This document shows positions 18,630 through 28,301 of a stretch of 64,000 nucleotides of DNA, piece by piece; position 1 is the first letter of the stretch; every line of letters starts with the position of its first letter. A program made the position numbers and the translations under genes. The notes below the pieces were generated by a model. That model did no database searches, was not told where the DNA came from, and was given only the letters and a program-made list of their open reading frames with translations. The stretch spans positions 468,411 to 532,410 of the forward strand of contig CAWJFC010000006.1 in the NCBI GenBank assembly GCA_963841945.1, in the 5' to 3' direction. This DNA is from Acidiflorens sp963841945 (GTDB lineage: Bacteria > Acidobacteriota > Terriglobia > Terriglobales > Acidobacteriaceae).

Positions 18630-19628
18630 TCATTTGCCGGCCGGGGAATTCACAGTCACAGATTTTGCCTCATAGTGGTTTCCGTCAAACTTCGCCTCCA
18701 CCATAATGTCAGCACCTTCCTGAATTCTTCCCGCAATCTCGCGGTCGTTGGCGTCGACATAAACCTCATAGCTCCGGTTGTCGCGCGGGTCGACAATCAC
18801 CACCAGGCCGCGATTCAGGTCGAGGAACGAAACGCGTCCCGAAAACGCGAACGTTGCGCCCGGAGAAGCGAGAATGGAAACCTGGCTCACAAGCGGCTGT
18901 CGCTCACCAGACTGGCGATTGCCAGACCGACCATCATTAGAGTGGCGCTCGTTCCTTCTCTGCTCGCCTCCCGCCACAAACGAAATCGTGACCAGCGTTC
19001 CAGGCTGAAGATCCGCCGGACTCGCCGGTTCATCGCCTCGCACAATTGTTGCGCCTGCCGCAAGATGCATCTTCACCGGTCGCGGCGAAAGCGTGTCGCG
19101 CAGAATAAGTTCCCTCTTCCCAGCATCGAAGTCCACAATCTGTCCGCTGCCCTGTCCAGTTGGCGAGGCAATGACCCGTATGTTCCGCGCGAAAACATCC
19201 TTGCCGTCCAAGGTCGTGTCGACATAAGCTCGCATTCCCTGTTGCAAGTCGTCGAGCGTCCCTCGCTCTTCTCCGCGGAACACATGTGTTCGATCATCGA
19301 ACAACACCGCGATCTTTCCGCCGCCAAACACATCGAGAACAATCCGGTCGCGAACGTTGTCGACCGTTCGAATCGTCCCTCCCATCAGCGTTGTCTTGCC
19401 TTTTGGTTGTGGCGGCAAGTCTGGCACGGCGCGCGGTTCCTGATTGTTCAGAGCGATTGGATTCGGACTCACGTTGCTCTCGGCCGCGGCCGAACCGTCT
19501 CGAGCCAGCATCTGTGAAGACGCCGCAGTCTGCGCGAATCCCAAACTAGCCGACGCAAGTACACTCGCAACCACCACGCTGCCTATCCGACAGCCAGCGC
19601 CAAAAAAGCCCGACCGAAGACGAGTCAA
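18630..19628 (-). CDS. Exported DUF5666-like beta-barrel repeat protein
   Basis: A signal peptide (VVVASVLASASLGFAQ) leads into several short OB/beta units of the DUF5666 style: GGTIRTVDNVRDRIVLDVFGG, then GQIVDFDAGKRELILRD and FSGRVSFLDLNRGLVVIVD. Each is followed by a phrase like DDLQQGMRAYVD or ADLQPGTLVTI. The last unit ends EIAGRIQEGADIMVEAKFDG. The TTG start has GGAGGG five bases upstream. It is divergent from the TPR gene at 19772. The function is unknown; it is probably periplasmic. Confidence 0.78.
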   Translation of the reverse strand: MTRLRSGFFGAGCRIGSVVVASVLASASLGFAQTAASSQMLARDGSAAAESNVSPNPIALNNQEPRAVPDLPPQPKGKTTLMGGTIRTVDNVRDRIVLDVFGGGKIAVLFDDRTHVFRGEERGTLDDLQQGMRAYVDTTLDGKDVFARNIRVIASPTGQGSGQIVDFDAGKRELILRDTLSPRPVKMHLAAGATIVRGDEPASPADLQPGTLVTISFVAGGEQRRNERHSNDGRSGNRQSGERQPLVSQVSILASPGATFAFSGRVSFLDLNRGLVVIVDPRDNRSYEVYVDANDREIAGRIQEGADIMVEAKFDGNHYEAKSVTVNSPAGK

Positions 19629-19771
19629 TCAAACCCTCCATTGCACGCAGCCATTCCACAACCCGGAGCAATGGTTGGATGCGTCCTCGCGCACCGGGGT
19701 AGTCCGGGAAAACCCCTGGAAACGGGCAGCAGGAAGGCATCCCTTTGCATCCAAATGAGGCCGTGAATTTC

Positions 19772-20983
19772 ATGGGAAATATTGCGATGCCAAGGATCGC
19801 TTATGGAAATCGCAGGCTGACTGCTGGTAAGCGCCTTCTGTTTACGGCCGCGCTGGTTGCCAGCTTCTCGCCTCTGCTGAGAGCGGGAGATATTAAAATC
19901 ACCATCCCCAAGCGTAGCGAGCTTACTCCCGTCCAGCGCCTCAACCGCGAGGGTGTGGAAGCCGTCAACAAGCGCCATTTCAATAAAGCTCGTGAACTCT
20001 TCTACAAGGCATACCTGTTCGATCCAGGCGATCCATTTACCCTGAATAACCTCGGTTACGTCTCCGAACTCGAAGGTCAGGTCGAGCGCGCCCAGAGCTT
20101 CTACGCCATGGCCTCCGCCGATTCCACCGAAGCCGGGATCGACAAGACCAGCGCCAAAGATCTGAAAGGCGAATCGCTCGCCACTGCGATAAACACCTTC
20201 CACGACATTCCCATGCAGGTGAATCGCGACAACTTCAGAGCCGTCGGTCTCCTGTCCGAAGGCCGCGTGCGTGAAGCCGACACGTTACTTCAGCAGGCTT
20301 TAGCGCTCGATCCGAAGAACGCATTCACGCTGAACAATATGGGAGTTGCAAAGGAATCGCAGGGCGAATACGGCGAAGCTCTCAACTACTACAATGCTGC
20401 GGCCAATGCGCACGTCGAAGAACCGGTCATTGTGACCATGAACGGCTCCTGGCGCGGAAAAGCCGTCAGTGACATGGCCCGCTCCAGTGCCGATCGTCTG
20501 CGCAAGCGCATGAAGACTCTTCAGAGCGATCGGGCTCAGGTCGCGCTGCTGAATCTGCGCGGTGTATCCGCGGCCAATCGTAATGATTGGCGCGCAGCCC
20601 AGGACTACTTCTCGCAGGCGTATCGTCTTGACCCTGACAACGCCTTCTCCTTGAACAACCAGGGATTCATGGCGGAGAGAAGTGGCGATCTCGAGAGCGC
20701 CGAAGATTTCTATCGCCAGGCGCGCAGCGCCGGCGCAGCCAACGATCGAGTCGGCCTCGCCACTCGTCCCGCGGCCGAAGGCTCAAAGCTGTCATCCGTC
20801 GCTGATGCCAGCGATAGCAAGGTCTCCAGCGCAATCGAAGTCACCAGCGCCGCAAGACATCGCGAGGGAGGTCCGATCGAGCTCAAGCGTCGCGATGGCA
20901 GCATTGTCGATCCGAATACCGCCGCTCCGACTCAGCCGTCAACCAATCAGAACCCAAGTCAACCGGACAATTCGCAGCGCTAG
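19772..20983 (+). CDS. Exported tetratricopeptide repeat protein
   Basis: The signal segment is LLFTAALVASFSPLLRAG. TPR motifs recur with the phrase LDPxNAFTLNNxGxxxExxG: FDPGDPFTLNNLGYVSELEG, LDPKNAFTLNNMGVAKESQG and LDPDNAFSLNNQGFMAERSG, so there are three well-formed pairs. The C-terminal 80 residues are polar and disordered. ATG 19772 has GAGG about 11 bases upstream; TTG 19745 and ATG 19787 are alternatives. It is probably a periplasmic scaffold in the envelope-polysaccharide region. Confidence 0.85.
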   Translation: MGNIAMPRIAYGNRRLTAGKRLLFTAALVASFSPLLRAGDIKITIPKRSELTPVQRLNREGVEAVNKRHFNKARELFYKAYLFDPGDPFTLNNLGYVSELEGQVERAQSFYAMASADSTEAGIDKTSAKDLKGESLATAINTFHDIPMQVNRDNFRAVGLLSEGRVREADTLLQQALALDPKNAFTLNNMGVAKESQGEYGEALNYYNAAANAHVEEPVIVTMNGSWRGKAVSDMARSSADRLRKRMKTLQSDRAQVALLNLRGVSAANRNDWRAAQDYFSQAYRLDPDNAFSLNNQGFMAERSGDLESAEDFYRQARSAGAANDRVGLATRPAAEGSKLSSVADASDSKVSSAIEVTSAARHREGGPIELKRRDGSIVDPNTAAPTQPSTNQNPSQPDNSQR

Positions 20984-21255
20984 CCCGATCCATCACCGTT
21001 CCCACCCCGGAGTAAGCTCACTCTCAGCCACTCGTCTGCTGACGAGTTGTTGCCTAGCATTCTTCTAACTGACAATTCAGTCGTCTGACCTACATATAAA
21101 AACACCAAAGCAGGCTCACCAATGGAGCAATTGCGTCAATACATGAACTCCTGTATTTTCCAGTCTAAGTTTCATATAAATCGCACCTGCCCCAGCGTGT
21201 TCTGTTCGACTCCCCTCCCACCGGGCGGAAGACTGCAAGGGCCCTGGAGACCAAC

Positions 21256-22428
21256 TTGAAAGCATCCCTCTTACTCGCGGACCGCCCATCCAGAGGCGCT
21301 TCGAAACCGAATTCCCCCTCCCGCTTTCCTTCCTACTTCGTTCTACTTACTCTCGCTTGTGTAGGATTTGCTACGCTGGCAAATGCACAGGTTACTTCCA
21401 TCTCCCTACAGTCACCTGGCCTTTCACCGACAACAACCACCAATCTAACTTCTCCGATTCACGTGGCCGCCACCGCCGAGGACCTCAGCCCAATCACCGG
21501 GTACGTCGTCTATGTCGACAACGTGAACGTCTTCCGCAACTTCGCCACCACCATGGACGCATGGATCATGCTCACCGCAGGCACGCACACCCTCTATGTC
21601 AAGGCGTGGGACGCCCACAGCAACTACTCCACCGAGACTTATCAGATAAACATCACCGGTTTCGCGCCACCCGCGCCTCCGATTTATGCCCAGCGAGTCA
21701 ATGGTATCGATGGCGACTCATGGACGGTCGACAACAATCCGGACGTGGGCGGGAAATGCCAAACTGGCAGCCTCGGAAGCTTCGTCAACAGCTCAGATCC
21801 AAATACGGAGAACGCTCCCGGGCCTGGCCAGCATTTCGTCATGAACGGTACTTGCCAGTATGACGACAGCCTCTTCTATTGGAAGTACAGCGATCCCGAA
21901 TCCCTCGCGAGCTCCACGAACTACTTGTGGGAATTCTGGTTCTATCTTCCGAACACGACGCAATCGAACACCGTGCAGGCGATGGAATTTGACATGTTCC
22001 AGACGGTGCCATTGAGCGACGGCATGCACGAGTTCATGTTCGGGTCACAATGTAATTACGCAAAGAATGCGTGGGACTTTTGGGTTCCGAGCGGCTCCCA
22101 TCTGACGTGGGTGACTTCCAGCGTGTCGCCATGCCGGTTTTCGACGGGCGCATGGCATCACGCGGTGTACTTCCTGCAACGCGTGACCTCGGCCGGATAC
22201 CAGCAGATTCCTTTGACCTTCAGTCCCTCGACAGACACCAACAGCTACCTGCGATTTGGAACGCTGACGATCGATGGCCAGACAACATATCTTGGAGGAC
22301 TGGCATGGTCGACTGTCCCGAAGCCAGCGTGGGGAGAGGTTGTGGGGGTGCAGCACCAGCTGGATACGTCGGTCGCAGGCGTTCTGATTGAGCAATACTC
22401 GAACCGGGAATCGCTGACGGCGTGGTAG
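21256..22428 (+). CDS. Secreted Ig-like/lectin-like protein, paralogue of 13387-14706
   Basis: A signal peptide (FVLLTLACVGFATLANAQ) is followed by one Ig-like domain (SPIHVAATAEDLSPITGYVVYVDNV...HTLYVKAWD) and a concanavalin-like sandwich. The sandwich contains MEFDMFQTVPLSDGMHEFMF, CNYAKNAWDFW and FSTGAWHHAVYFLQR, which lines up with EFDINQFFDGMGFTYGHQC and NAWNHLTIEVER in the gene at 13387. The TTG start has CTGGAG upstream. There is one Ig unit here against two in the paralogue. It ends 77 bp from the convergent glycosyltransferase gene. Confidence 0.8.
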   Translation: MKASLLLADRPSRGASKPNSPSRFPSYFVLLTLACVGFATLANAQVTSISLQSPGLSPTTTTNLTSPIHVAATAEDLSPITGYVVYVDNVNVFRNFATTMDAWIMLTAGTHTLYVKAWDAHSNYSTETYQINITGFAPPAPPIYAQRVNGIDGDSWTVDNNPDVGGKCQTGSLGSFVNSSDPNTENAPGPGQHFVMNGTCQYDDSLFYWKYSDPESLASSTNYLWEFWFYLPNTTQSNTVQAMEFDMFQTVPLSDGMHEFMFGSQCNYAKNAWDFWVPSGSHLTWVTSSVSPCRFSTGAWHHAVYFLQRVTSAGYQQIPLTFSPSTDTNSYLRFGTLTIDGQTTYLGGLAWSTVPKPAWGEVVGVQHQLDTSVAGVLIEQYSNRESLTAW

Positions 22429-22504
22429 TCGTAATGTGGTAGTCGCCTGAACAGCCTCAGTCTAGCGGAGGTGTGCGCCAGCGCACGAGCCCAGTCAGTG
22501 TCTC

Positions 22505-23875
22505 TTACGCGGCGTCTCTGCCTGACAGAGGTGAGATTGTCACGGGATCTACGCCCTCGTCTTCCACTGAGGAAGCAACCCTGGATGTGGACGGGAGTCC
22601 ATGCAATGCCGCGCGCAGCGAAGCTCGCCGTCGGCTCATGAACGGAAGGCGATACTCGGCGGCGGGGCCGAGAGACCGTTTGCGTCTTTCCAGCTCGAAC
22701 CAGCGGAGATAGTGACGAACGACATTGGGCATCGTCATTCTGACCGCGGCGGAATAGTTTTGCCCGGCGGCCATGCGCTGATCTTGAGGCGACTCCAATA
22801 AACCAATCAGCTGCGCCGCCAGGTCCACAGGATCGCCGGTCTTGTAGAAGCTGATGGCCATGTCTTCATCGGCGGCCATGTCGCGAAAATCGGCGATGTC
22901 AGCCGATACTATGGGCAGGCCATACTCACAAGCCTGGTGCGCGGGGCCACTTGAACCGGTCGCGGAATCGTAGGGCAGAATCAGGATGCTGGCGGTACTG
23001 AACAGATCCGGCAAGCCCGATTCTGGCACGTAGCCCAGAAATTCAATTCGCGGATTCGGCGAATACTTTTCGCGCACCGACTCCCAGTAGCCAGGCCTGG
23101 TGTGGTGGTTCGATCCAGCGATGACCAGGCGTGCGGTTGGTACTCTTCGCAAAACTGCCGGGAATGCCTCCATGAGGGTTTCGAGACGCTTATACGTTCC
23201 CCAGTGACCGATGGCCAACAGCCGCTGGTCGGGATTGCCGCGCAGTGAGAAATTTGGCGGAGTGGGGCAACGCGCGAAGATGCCATGCGTGCCCAGCAGA
23301 ACATTGTCCACCGAATATTTCTTCGCGAGGGTGCGACGATATCCCGAGAGCAAGACTGAAACCGACGTCGCATTTAAAAGCATGCGCGTGGCCAGCGCGC
23401 TTCCTAAACGGTATATTCGCTCCTGCTTCACACCCGCGTCACCAAAATTGACGTGCTCAACGATATGGTGCAGGGTAACGTGCGTGAAATAGCCCATTGC
23501 GCGAGTCACCGCCGGCGCGCACAAACCGGCAAAGGCTGCCACCGGATATTCGGGAGTTCCGAAGGTTGAGTAAACGAGGTTGAACCAGACGACATCTGGC
23601 TTACAATCATGGACTGCTTTGATAAGCCGCAAGGGAGACATTAATCGGTTGCTTTCCCAACAGCGAATCACGTGGAATCCGGGCACTTCCTTCTGCTTGT
23701 CCCGGTGGACGGGTTGGCCGTTCGCGTCCGTATTCCACTCATAGCGGGTCAGCTTGTCGGCCAGAATGGTCAGGCTTACAAGTGGATTGCGCTGGAGTTC
23801 GCGGGCAAGATAAAGGCCGTATTCATTCAGTTGCCGCCCGCTGGGAGGGAATGCTGTGATAAGACAGATTTTCAT
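22505..23875 (-). CDS. Glycosyltransferase family 4-like protein
   Basis: GT-B architecture: the N-terminal domain begins MKICLITAFPPSGRQLNEYG with KPDVVWFNLVYSTFG. The C-terminal donor domain has RLLAIGHWGTYKRLETLMEAF, RLVIAGSN, IEFLGYVPESGLPDLFSTAS and ILPYDSATGSSGPAHQACEYGLPIV, where the GP.HQA.EYGLP part corresponds to the donor-binding EX7E-type region. It follows the BcsC-like exporter by 33 bp on the same strand, so the two are very likely one operon for making and exporting a polysaccharide. The sugar is unknown. Confidence 0.9.
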   Translation of the reverse strand: MKICLITAFPPSGRQLNEYGLYLARELQRNPLVSLTILADKLTRYEWNTDANGQPVHRDKQKEVPGFHVIRCWESNRLMSPLRLIKAVHDCKPDVVWFNLVYSTFGTPEYPVAAFAGLCAPAVTRAMGYFTHVTLHHIVEHVNFGDAGVKQERIYRLGSALATRMLLNATSVSVLLSGYRRTLAKKYSVDNVLLGTHGIFARCPTPPNFSLRGNPDQRLLAIGHWGTYKRLETLMEAFPAVLRRVPTARLVIAGSNHHTRPGYWESVREKYSPNPRIEFLGYVPESGLPDLFSTASILILPYDSATGSSGPAHQACEYGLPIVSADIADFRDMAADEDMAISFYKTGDPVDLAAQLIGLLESPQDQRMAAGQNYSAAVRMTMPNVVRHYLRWFELERRKRSLGPAAEYRLPFMSRRRASLRAALHGLPSTSRVASSVEDEGVDPVTISPLSGRDAA

Positions 23876-23908
23876 GGCCCGTTCGTATCCGTTTCTGATT
23901 CTTAACTT

Positions 23909-26900
23909 CTAAAAAATGCTGATTTGCGCATACGGCCGGAATTGCTGAGTGGACGGGCCGTTGAAATTGAAAAAGTCTTGCTGCTGTATTCCGGCAGAGA
24001 AGCGGATGGGGTAATGCACAGGGAGTTCCTGTCCGTTCGCCTGGATTGTCCTGTGAATCGGCATCGCATAGGACACCGCGAATCCGGACTGAACGGAGTC
24101 ATAGGCGTGGATCCCCATATTCCGGGAATAAGCGGTTGAAGCCTGTAGGGACCAATTGCGCGTGGGCGAAAACTCCACGTTGCCCGCGGGGCGAAATGCT
24201 TGCGCGATCGCGTACTGGCTGATTTCTACGCGCCATGATCGTAGGTATTCGCCGATCGCACGAATCTTGAGCCTATCCGAAAAGTGCCGCTCGATGCCCG
24301 CGTAGGTAGAGGTGTAGTAGAACTCGCGCGGAATGGGAGAGAACTGCTCATCGCGCGCTCCCCATCCGGTAATGAGCGCGTTCTTGCCCCAGGGGCGGCC
24401 GACGCGAAACTCCAACGCGCCCGAAAGATCGCGGCTGCGCTGACTATTCTCAGTGAAGGGTCCGGCCTCTCGAATCGCAAAGCCGTTGACCGAGACCCAA
24501 TTGAAAAACGAACTCGTCGACATGTATACGTACTGCCGAAACAGATTCTGGTTCATGTTGTAAGGGTCGCGCGAGTCCCGGCGAATGGTTTCCTGAATGC
24601 CTGTGTTGAAGTTGAAGATGTTGTCTCCCCAACGTAGTGAAGGACTGATGCCGTAATTGAAGTTGTAGTCCCAGGTATCGCGGTCAACGATGGTATTGGC
24701 ACTCGGCAGCGAGATTTCACCACGCGCGTTGCGAACCTGGAAGAACCCGCCGGAGTCCGGCATGCCCCCTATGTGCAAGTGGAACGCCTCCGTCCACAGG
24801 CTCTGAATCGACGAGCGGGGCGGCGGTAAGGCACCGCTCGTTCCGCCTGCGAAAGCCGCGTCCAACGGATAGACTGTCGTGTCTTCAAAGATGGGTGAGA
24901 GCGTGTAATCGGAGACGAAGCTAATCGTGGGGTTGATTCTCAGGCCTTCATCGCCACTTATGCGCAACATCGCCATCTCGGCGGTCGTATCCTCGCCAGC
25001 AGCTTGCGCAGCTTGGGCAAAAGCGGTTAGAGCCTGAGCGTTCTGGCGTCGCTGGCGGAACGTGTTCCCTCTCGCCAGGAGATAGTTATAGCTAAGTTCG
25101 TCGTCGCCGAGACTTTTGCTGACCTGATCCAATTGAGCCTCGGCCCGGGTTGTGTCGCCCGTTGCCAGATAGGTATTCGAGAGTCCGACCCGGACATCGG
25201 ACTCGGATGCACCTGCCGCCAGCGCACGTTGAAAGTAAATTTGCGCGAGTTGATATTCGTGCATGCCGAGAAAGACGTCGGCTGCTTGCACGAGTTCTGT
25301 GCCAGTGGGCGGCTCCGTGCGCCCGGCGCCCGCTTCCATCAAGGCGAGCGTAACCTGGCGTCGGGTATCGTCCATCTGTCCTTTGTTCATCATCAGGTGC
25401 GCGATCGCGAGACGCACTTCGACGCGGTCGGTGCCGCTAAGAGCGAGTGCGCGCTCGAAGCGCGCCATGGCAGCCCTCTGCTCGCCCAGCACGCTGAGCG
25501 CTTCTCCGGTCGAAATGTAGACGGTGGCGGGTCCTTGCTTCTCGGCTAGTTCGATGTAGTGCATCGTTTGGTTGCGCTGATGGAGCTGCGCATAGCACCT
25601 TGCGAGCTGGGCATAGACCAGGCCGTTGCCGGGAGCAAGGCTGTCGGATTCGAGCAGATCGTTGATCGCTTCCTGATACTCGTGCAGTTCATAAAGCGAG
25701 TTGGCAATCGCAACGTGGAGGCTGGGGTCACTGGGATTGCTCTTTAATGCGAGACGGAATTCGGCGATCGCGTGCTTCAGCAATCCTTCATCGCCGTAGG
25801 CAGTTCCGCGGATCAGATGGAGTGCCATTGAATCGCCCATAACTTTCTCGGCGAGCTTGGCTTGTTTAAGAGCCGCGCGTGGGCGATGCAGATCGAGGTC
25901 AGCATAGGCCAAGCCGAGGTGCGCTTCGCCATTCTTCGGTTCAATTTTCAAGGCAGCATTAAAGTCCGCCGCTGCGGCCACACCTTGCCGTTGATCGTGC
26001 AGCACAAAGCCACGATTTACATACGCAGTGGCCACACCGGGACCACGTTCTACCGATTTCGTGAACTCCGCTTGCGCCTGGGCGAGATCGCCGTTGTGCT
26101 TATAGACGTAGCCGGCGAGAAGAGGAAGATCGGGTTCCTTCGGCAACACTTCCTGATACTTGGTGGCGAGTGGCAGCAGTTCGTCGTAGCGTTCGAGATG
26201 GAGCAAGTCGTATCCGAGGTAGACAACGACGTCGCGGTCGTGCGGAAGTGTTTTGATGAGTTGCTCACCAACCTCGGCGGAACCCTTATAGTCTCCAGTC
26301 CAACTCAAGTAGCGCTCTTTCTCGCGCATGATGAAAGGATTCTGCTGCATCCCCGGCGATGCGAGAATGAGCCAGTCGCTGGCCAGTGGAAACTGATGAG
26401 CCTCGATGGCGGCGTTCATGCCACCTGCAATGGCGAGAGTGTTCTTGGGAGCCAGGCTGTGAGCCTTTCGGTAATTCGTTTCGGCCCTGGTGAAATCCTT
26501 GCGCGCCGTGTACAGATCGCCCAAGGCCAGGTACGAGGCGTAGTAACGCGGATGAGTGGCCGCGAGACGCAGCAGATATTTTTCGGCCTCTTTGTCGTGG
26601 CCAAGCTGGCGCGACACCGATCCGAGCGAAGTCAACGCCAATTCGTTGTCGGGGTCTAGCGCGAGAACCTTCTTGTATATCTCGAGCGCCTCTTCGCCGC
26701 GATCGATTTTGACGAGCAGATCGCCATTCAATTGCATCGCATTTAGGTCTTTGGGATTCAGAGCAAGCGCGTCGTGAACATCCAGAAGGGCGCCGCTGGT
26801 ATCGCCGGCGTAGAGCTTTACTTGCGAGCGTAAACGCAAAAAATCTTCCCGTGTCTTGCCTTCGAGATCCAGTGCATTGATTTCAGACTGCGCAATCGCG

Positions 26901-28123
26901 AGCTGACTTTTGGCCGCAGCATCGTCCTGCAAGCGGTTGTAAATCTGCACCAGGTTAATGTGCAACTGGATGGGATAGAGCGGGCCTTCCGCGGGCGCCT
27001 GCGGCAGATTGCTGATAGCTGCGTCGTATTCCTTGACGGCATCTTCGTTGCGTTCTTCAAGTTTGGCGATCTCGCCCCGAATCGCATGTAGACGGTAATG
27101 ATTCGCATTCAGCTTCTCGGCGCGGTCGAGATATTTCACAGTCGTATCAACGTTGCCGGCAGTCATCTCAGATTGGGCGGCTGAAAGCTGCAGGTTCACG
27201 TCGTGCGGCGCTGCGTTGGCGGCTTCGACGTAAAGCTTGGCGGCTTCATCTTGCTTGCCCCCCAGTTGATAGGTGTAGGCAAGCTCGGCTTTCACTTCGG
27301 GGCTCTTGTTGGGAAGAGTCTTCAAAGCCGCTATCGCGGCAGGATAATTCCCCATCTCGCGATAGAAACCAGCCAACGCGCGTACAACTTCTGGATTATT
27401 AGGCGAGCGGCGTTTTGCCATGTCGAGGTAGCGTTCGGCTTGCTCGCCTTGATTAAGACGTTCGTAGGTGATGGCGATGAGTAACTCAGAACGCGAGTCC
27501 GGATGCATTTGCTCAGCGCGCTGAAGGTGTTTCAGCGCCTCGTCAAACTGTCCCGATCTCAGCAGCAGCTCGCCAAGTAGTAACAGGTCAGTAGTTCGCC
27601 GGGGATCAGACTCGACCACGTGGGTCAGAATTCTGACAGCTTCTTCGCTGCGTCCCATGCGGCTGTAAGTCTGGGCTAATCCGGATTGTCCTTCGATGGA
27701 CGAAGGATTGATACGCAGACCTCGGTCGTAGGACTCCACGGAAGCCTGCGTCTTGCCGGCCAGGCGTTGCGTATAACCGAGCAAAAACCACAGTTTGTCG
27801 TCGCCCGGGGCGGCCTGCGCCGCGCGCTGGGCAAAGTCCATTGCTGCGGGGTAGTTTCCGCTCTTGAGCGCGGTTTCGGCCGCGCGTGCCAGACGCGCGT
27901 TCTGGATGTTCGAGCCCCAGCCGAACTTGTCGGATTGCGACTGGGCTTGCGGCTGCGCCCTTTTTTGCGGCTCCTTGGTCTTCTGTTGTTGGTCAGTCTG
28001 CTGCTGAGTTTGATTGGTTGTTCCAGGACTCACTTTGTATGTCTGGGCGAGAGTCGCCGCACTCATCGTGAAAGCCAACTGTATCGCCAGCAAGGCTCTG
28101 AAGTGTGAAATCCGGGAGTTCAA
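23909..28123 (-). CDS. Giant TPR / outer-membrane exopolysaccharide exporter, BcsC-like
   Basis: A signal peptide (LLAIQLAFTMSAATLAQ) precedes a Gln-rich spacer. About 900 residues of tandem TPRs follow (for example DDKLWFLLGYTQRLAGKTQASVESY, LDPDNELALTSLGSVSRQLG). The last ~330 residues are a predicted beta barrel with alternating strands and a terminal aromatic (FRPYAQISIF). This is the layout of BcsC, PgaA and PelB, which guide polysaccharide through the periplasm and outer membrane. Length (1,404 aa) exceeds BcsC (~1,150). TTG 28123 is chosen because GGAGG lies four bases upstream; TTG 28138 is also open. It is divergent from the GT-C-like gene. Confidence 0.87.
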   Translation of the reverse strand: MNSRISHFRALLAIQLAFTMSAATLAQTYKVSPGTTNQTQQQTDQQQKTKEPQKRAQPQAQSQSDKFGWGSNIQNARLARAAETALKSGNYPAAMDFAQRAAQAAPGDDKLWFLLGYTQRLAGKTQASVESYDRGLRINPSSIEGQSGLAQTYSRMGRSEEAVRILTHVVESDPRRTTDLLLLGELLLRSGQFDEALKHLQRAEQMHPDSRSELLIAITYERLNQGEQAERYLDMAKRRSPNNPEVVRALAGFYREMGNYPAAIAALKTLPNKSPEVKAELAYTYQLGGKQDEAAKLYVEAANAAPHDVNLQLSAAQSEMTAGNVDTTVKYLDRAEKLNANHYRLHAIRGEIAKLEERNEDAVKEYDAAISNLPQAPAEGPLYPIQLHINLVQIYNRLQDDAAAKSQLAIAQSEINALDLEGKTREDFLRLRSQVKLYAGDTSGALLDVHDALALNPKDLNAMQLNGDLLVKIDRGEEALEIYKKVLALDPDNELALTSLGSVSRQLGHDKEAEKYLLRLAATHPRYYASYLALGDLYTARKDFTRAETNYRKAHSLAPKNTLAIAGGMNAAIEAHQFPLASDWLILASPGMQQNPFIMREKERYLSWTGDYKGSAEVGEQLIKTLPHDRDVVVYLGYDLLHLERYDELLPLATKYQEVLPKEPDLPLLAGYVYKHNGDLAQAQAEFTKSVERGPGVATAYVNRGFVLHDQRQGVAAAADFNAALKIEPKNGEAHLGLAYADLDLHRPRAALKQAKLAEKVMGDSMALHLIRGTAYGDEGLLKHAIAEFRLALKSNPSDPSLHVAIANSLYELHEYQEAINDLLESDSLAPGNGLVYAQLARCYAQLHQRNQTMHYIELAEKQGPATVYISTGEALSVLGEQRAAMARFERALALSGTDRVEVRLAIAHLMMNKGQMDDTRRQVTLALMEAGAGRTEPPTGTELVQAADVFLGMHEYQLAQIYFQRALAAGASESDVRVGLSNTYLATGDTTRAEAQLDQVSKSLGDDELSYNYLLARGNTFRQRRQNAQALTAFAQAAQAAGEDTTAEMAMLRISGDEGLRINPTISFVSDYTLSPIFEDTTVYPLDAAFAGGTSGALPPPRSSIQSLWTEAFHLHIGGMPDSGGFFQVRNARGEISLPSANTIVDRDTWDYNFNYGISPSLRWGDNIFNFNTGIQETIRRDSRDPYNMNQNLFRQYVYMSTSSFFNWVSVNGFAIREAGPFTENSQRSRDLSGALEFRVGRPWGKNALITGWGARDEQFSPIPREFYYTSTYAGIERHFSDRLKIRAIGEYLRSWRVEISQYAIAQAFRPAGNVEFSPTRNWSLQASTAYSRNMGIHAYDSVQSGFAVSYAMPIHRTIQANGQELPVHYPIRFSAGIQQQDFFNFNGPSTQQFRPYAQISIF

Positions 28124-28301
28124 TCTGCCTCCAGCCAAATTTGTGGCGTGATTGCCATACTTCGATGGCGTATCGAACGCCAGCGTTGGCTGACGGTGCC
28201 GCCTGCCGTGGATTTAACTCGCGAAACGCGTGCAACCAGCATGGTTCGCAAGCAACCACTCAGCCATGCAAACAATCCAAGATGGGCATTCGGAGGAAAC
28301 T

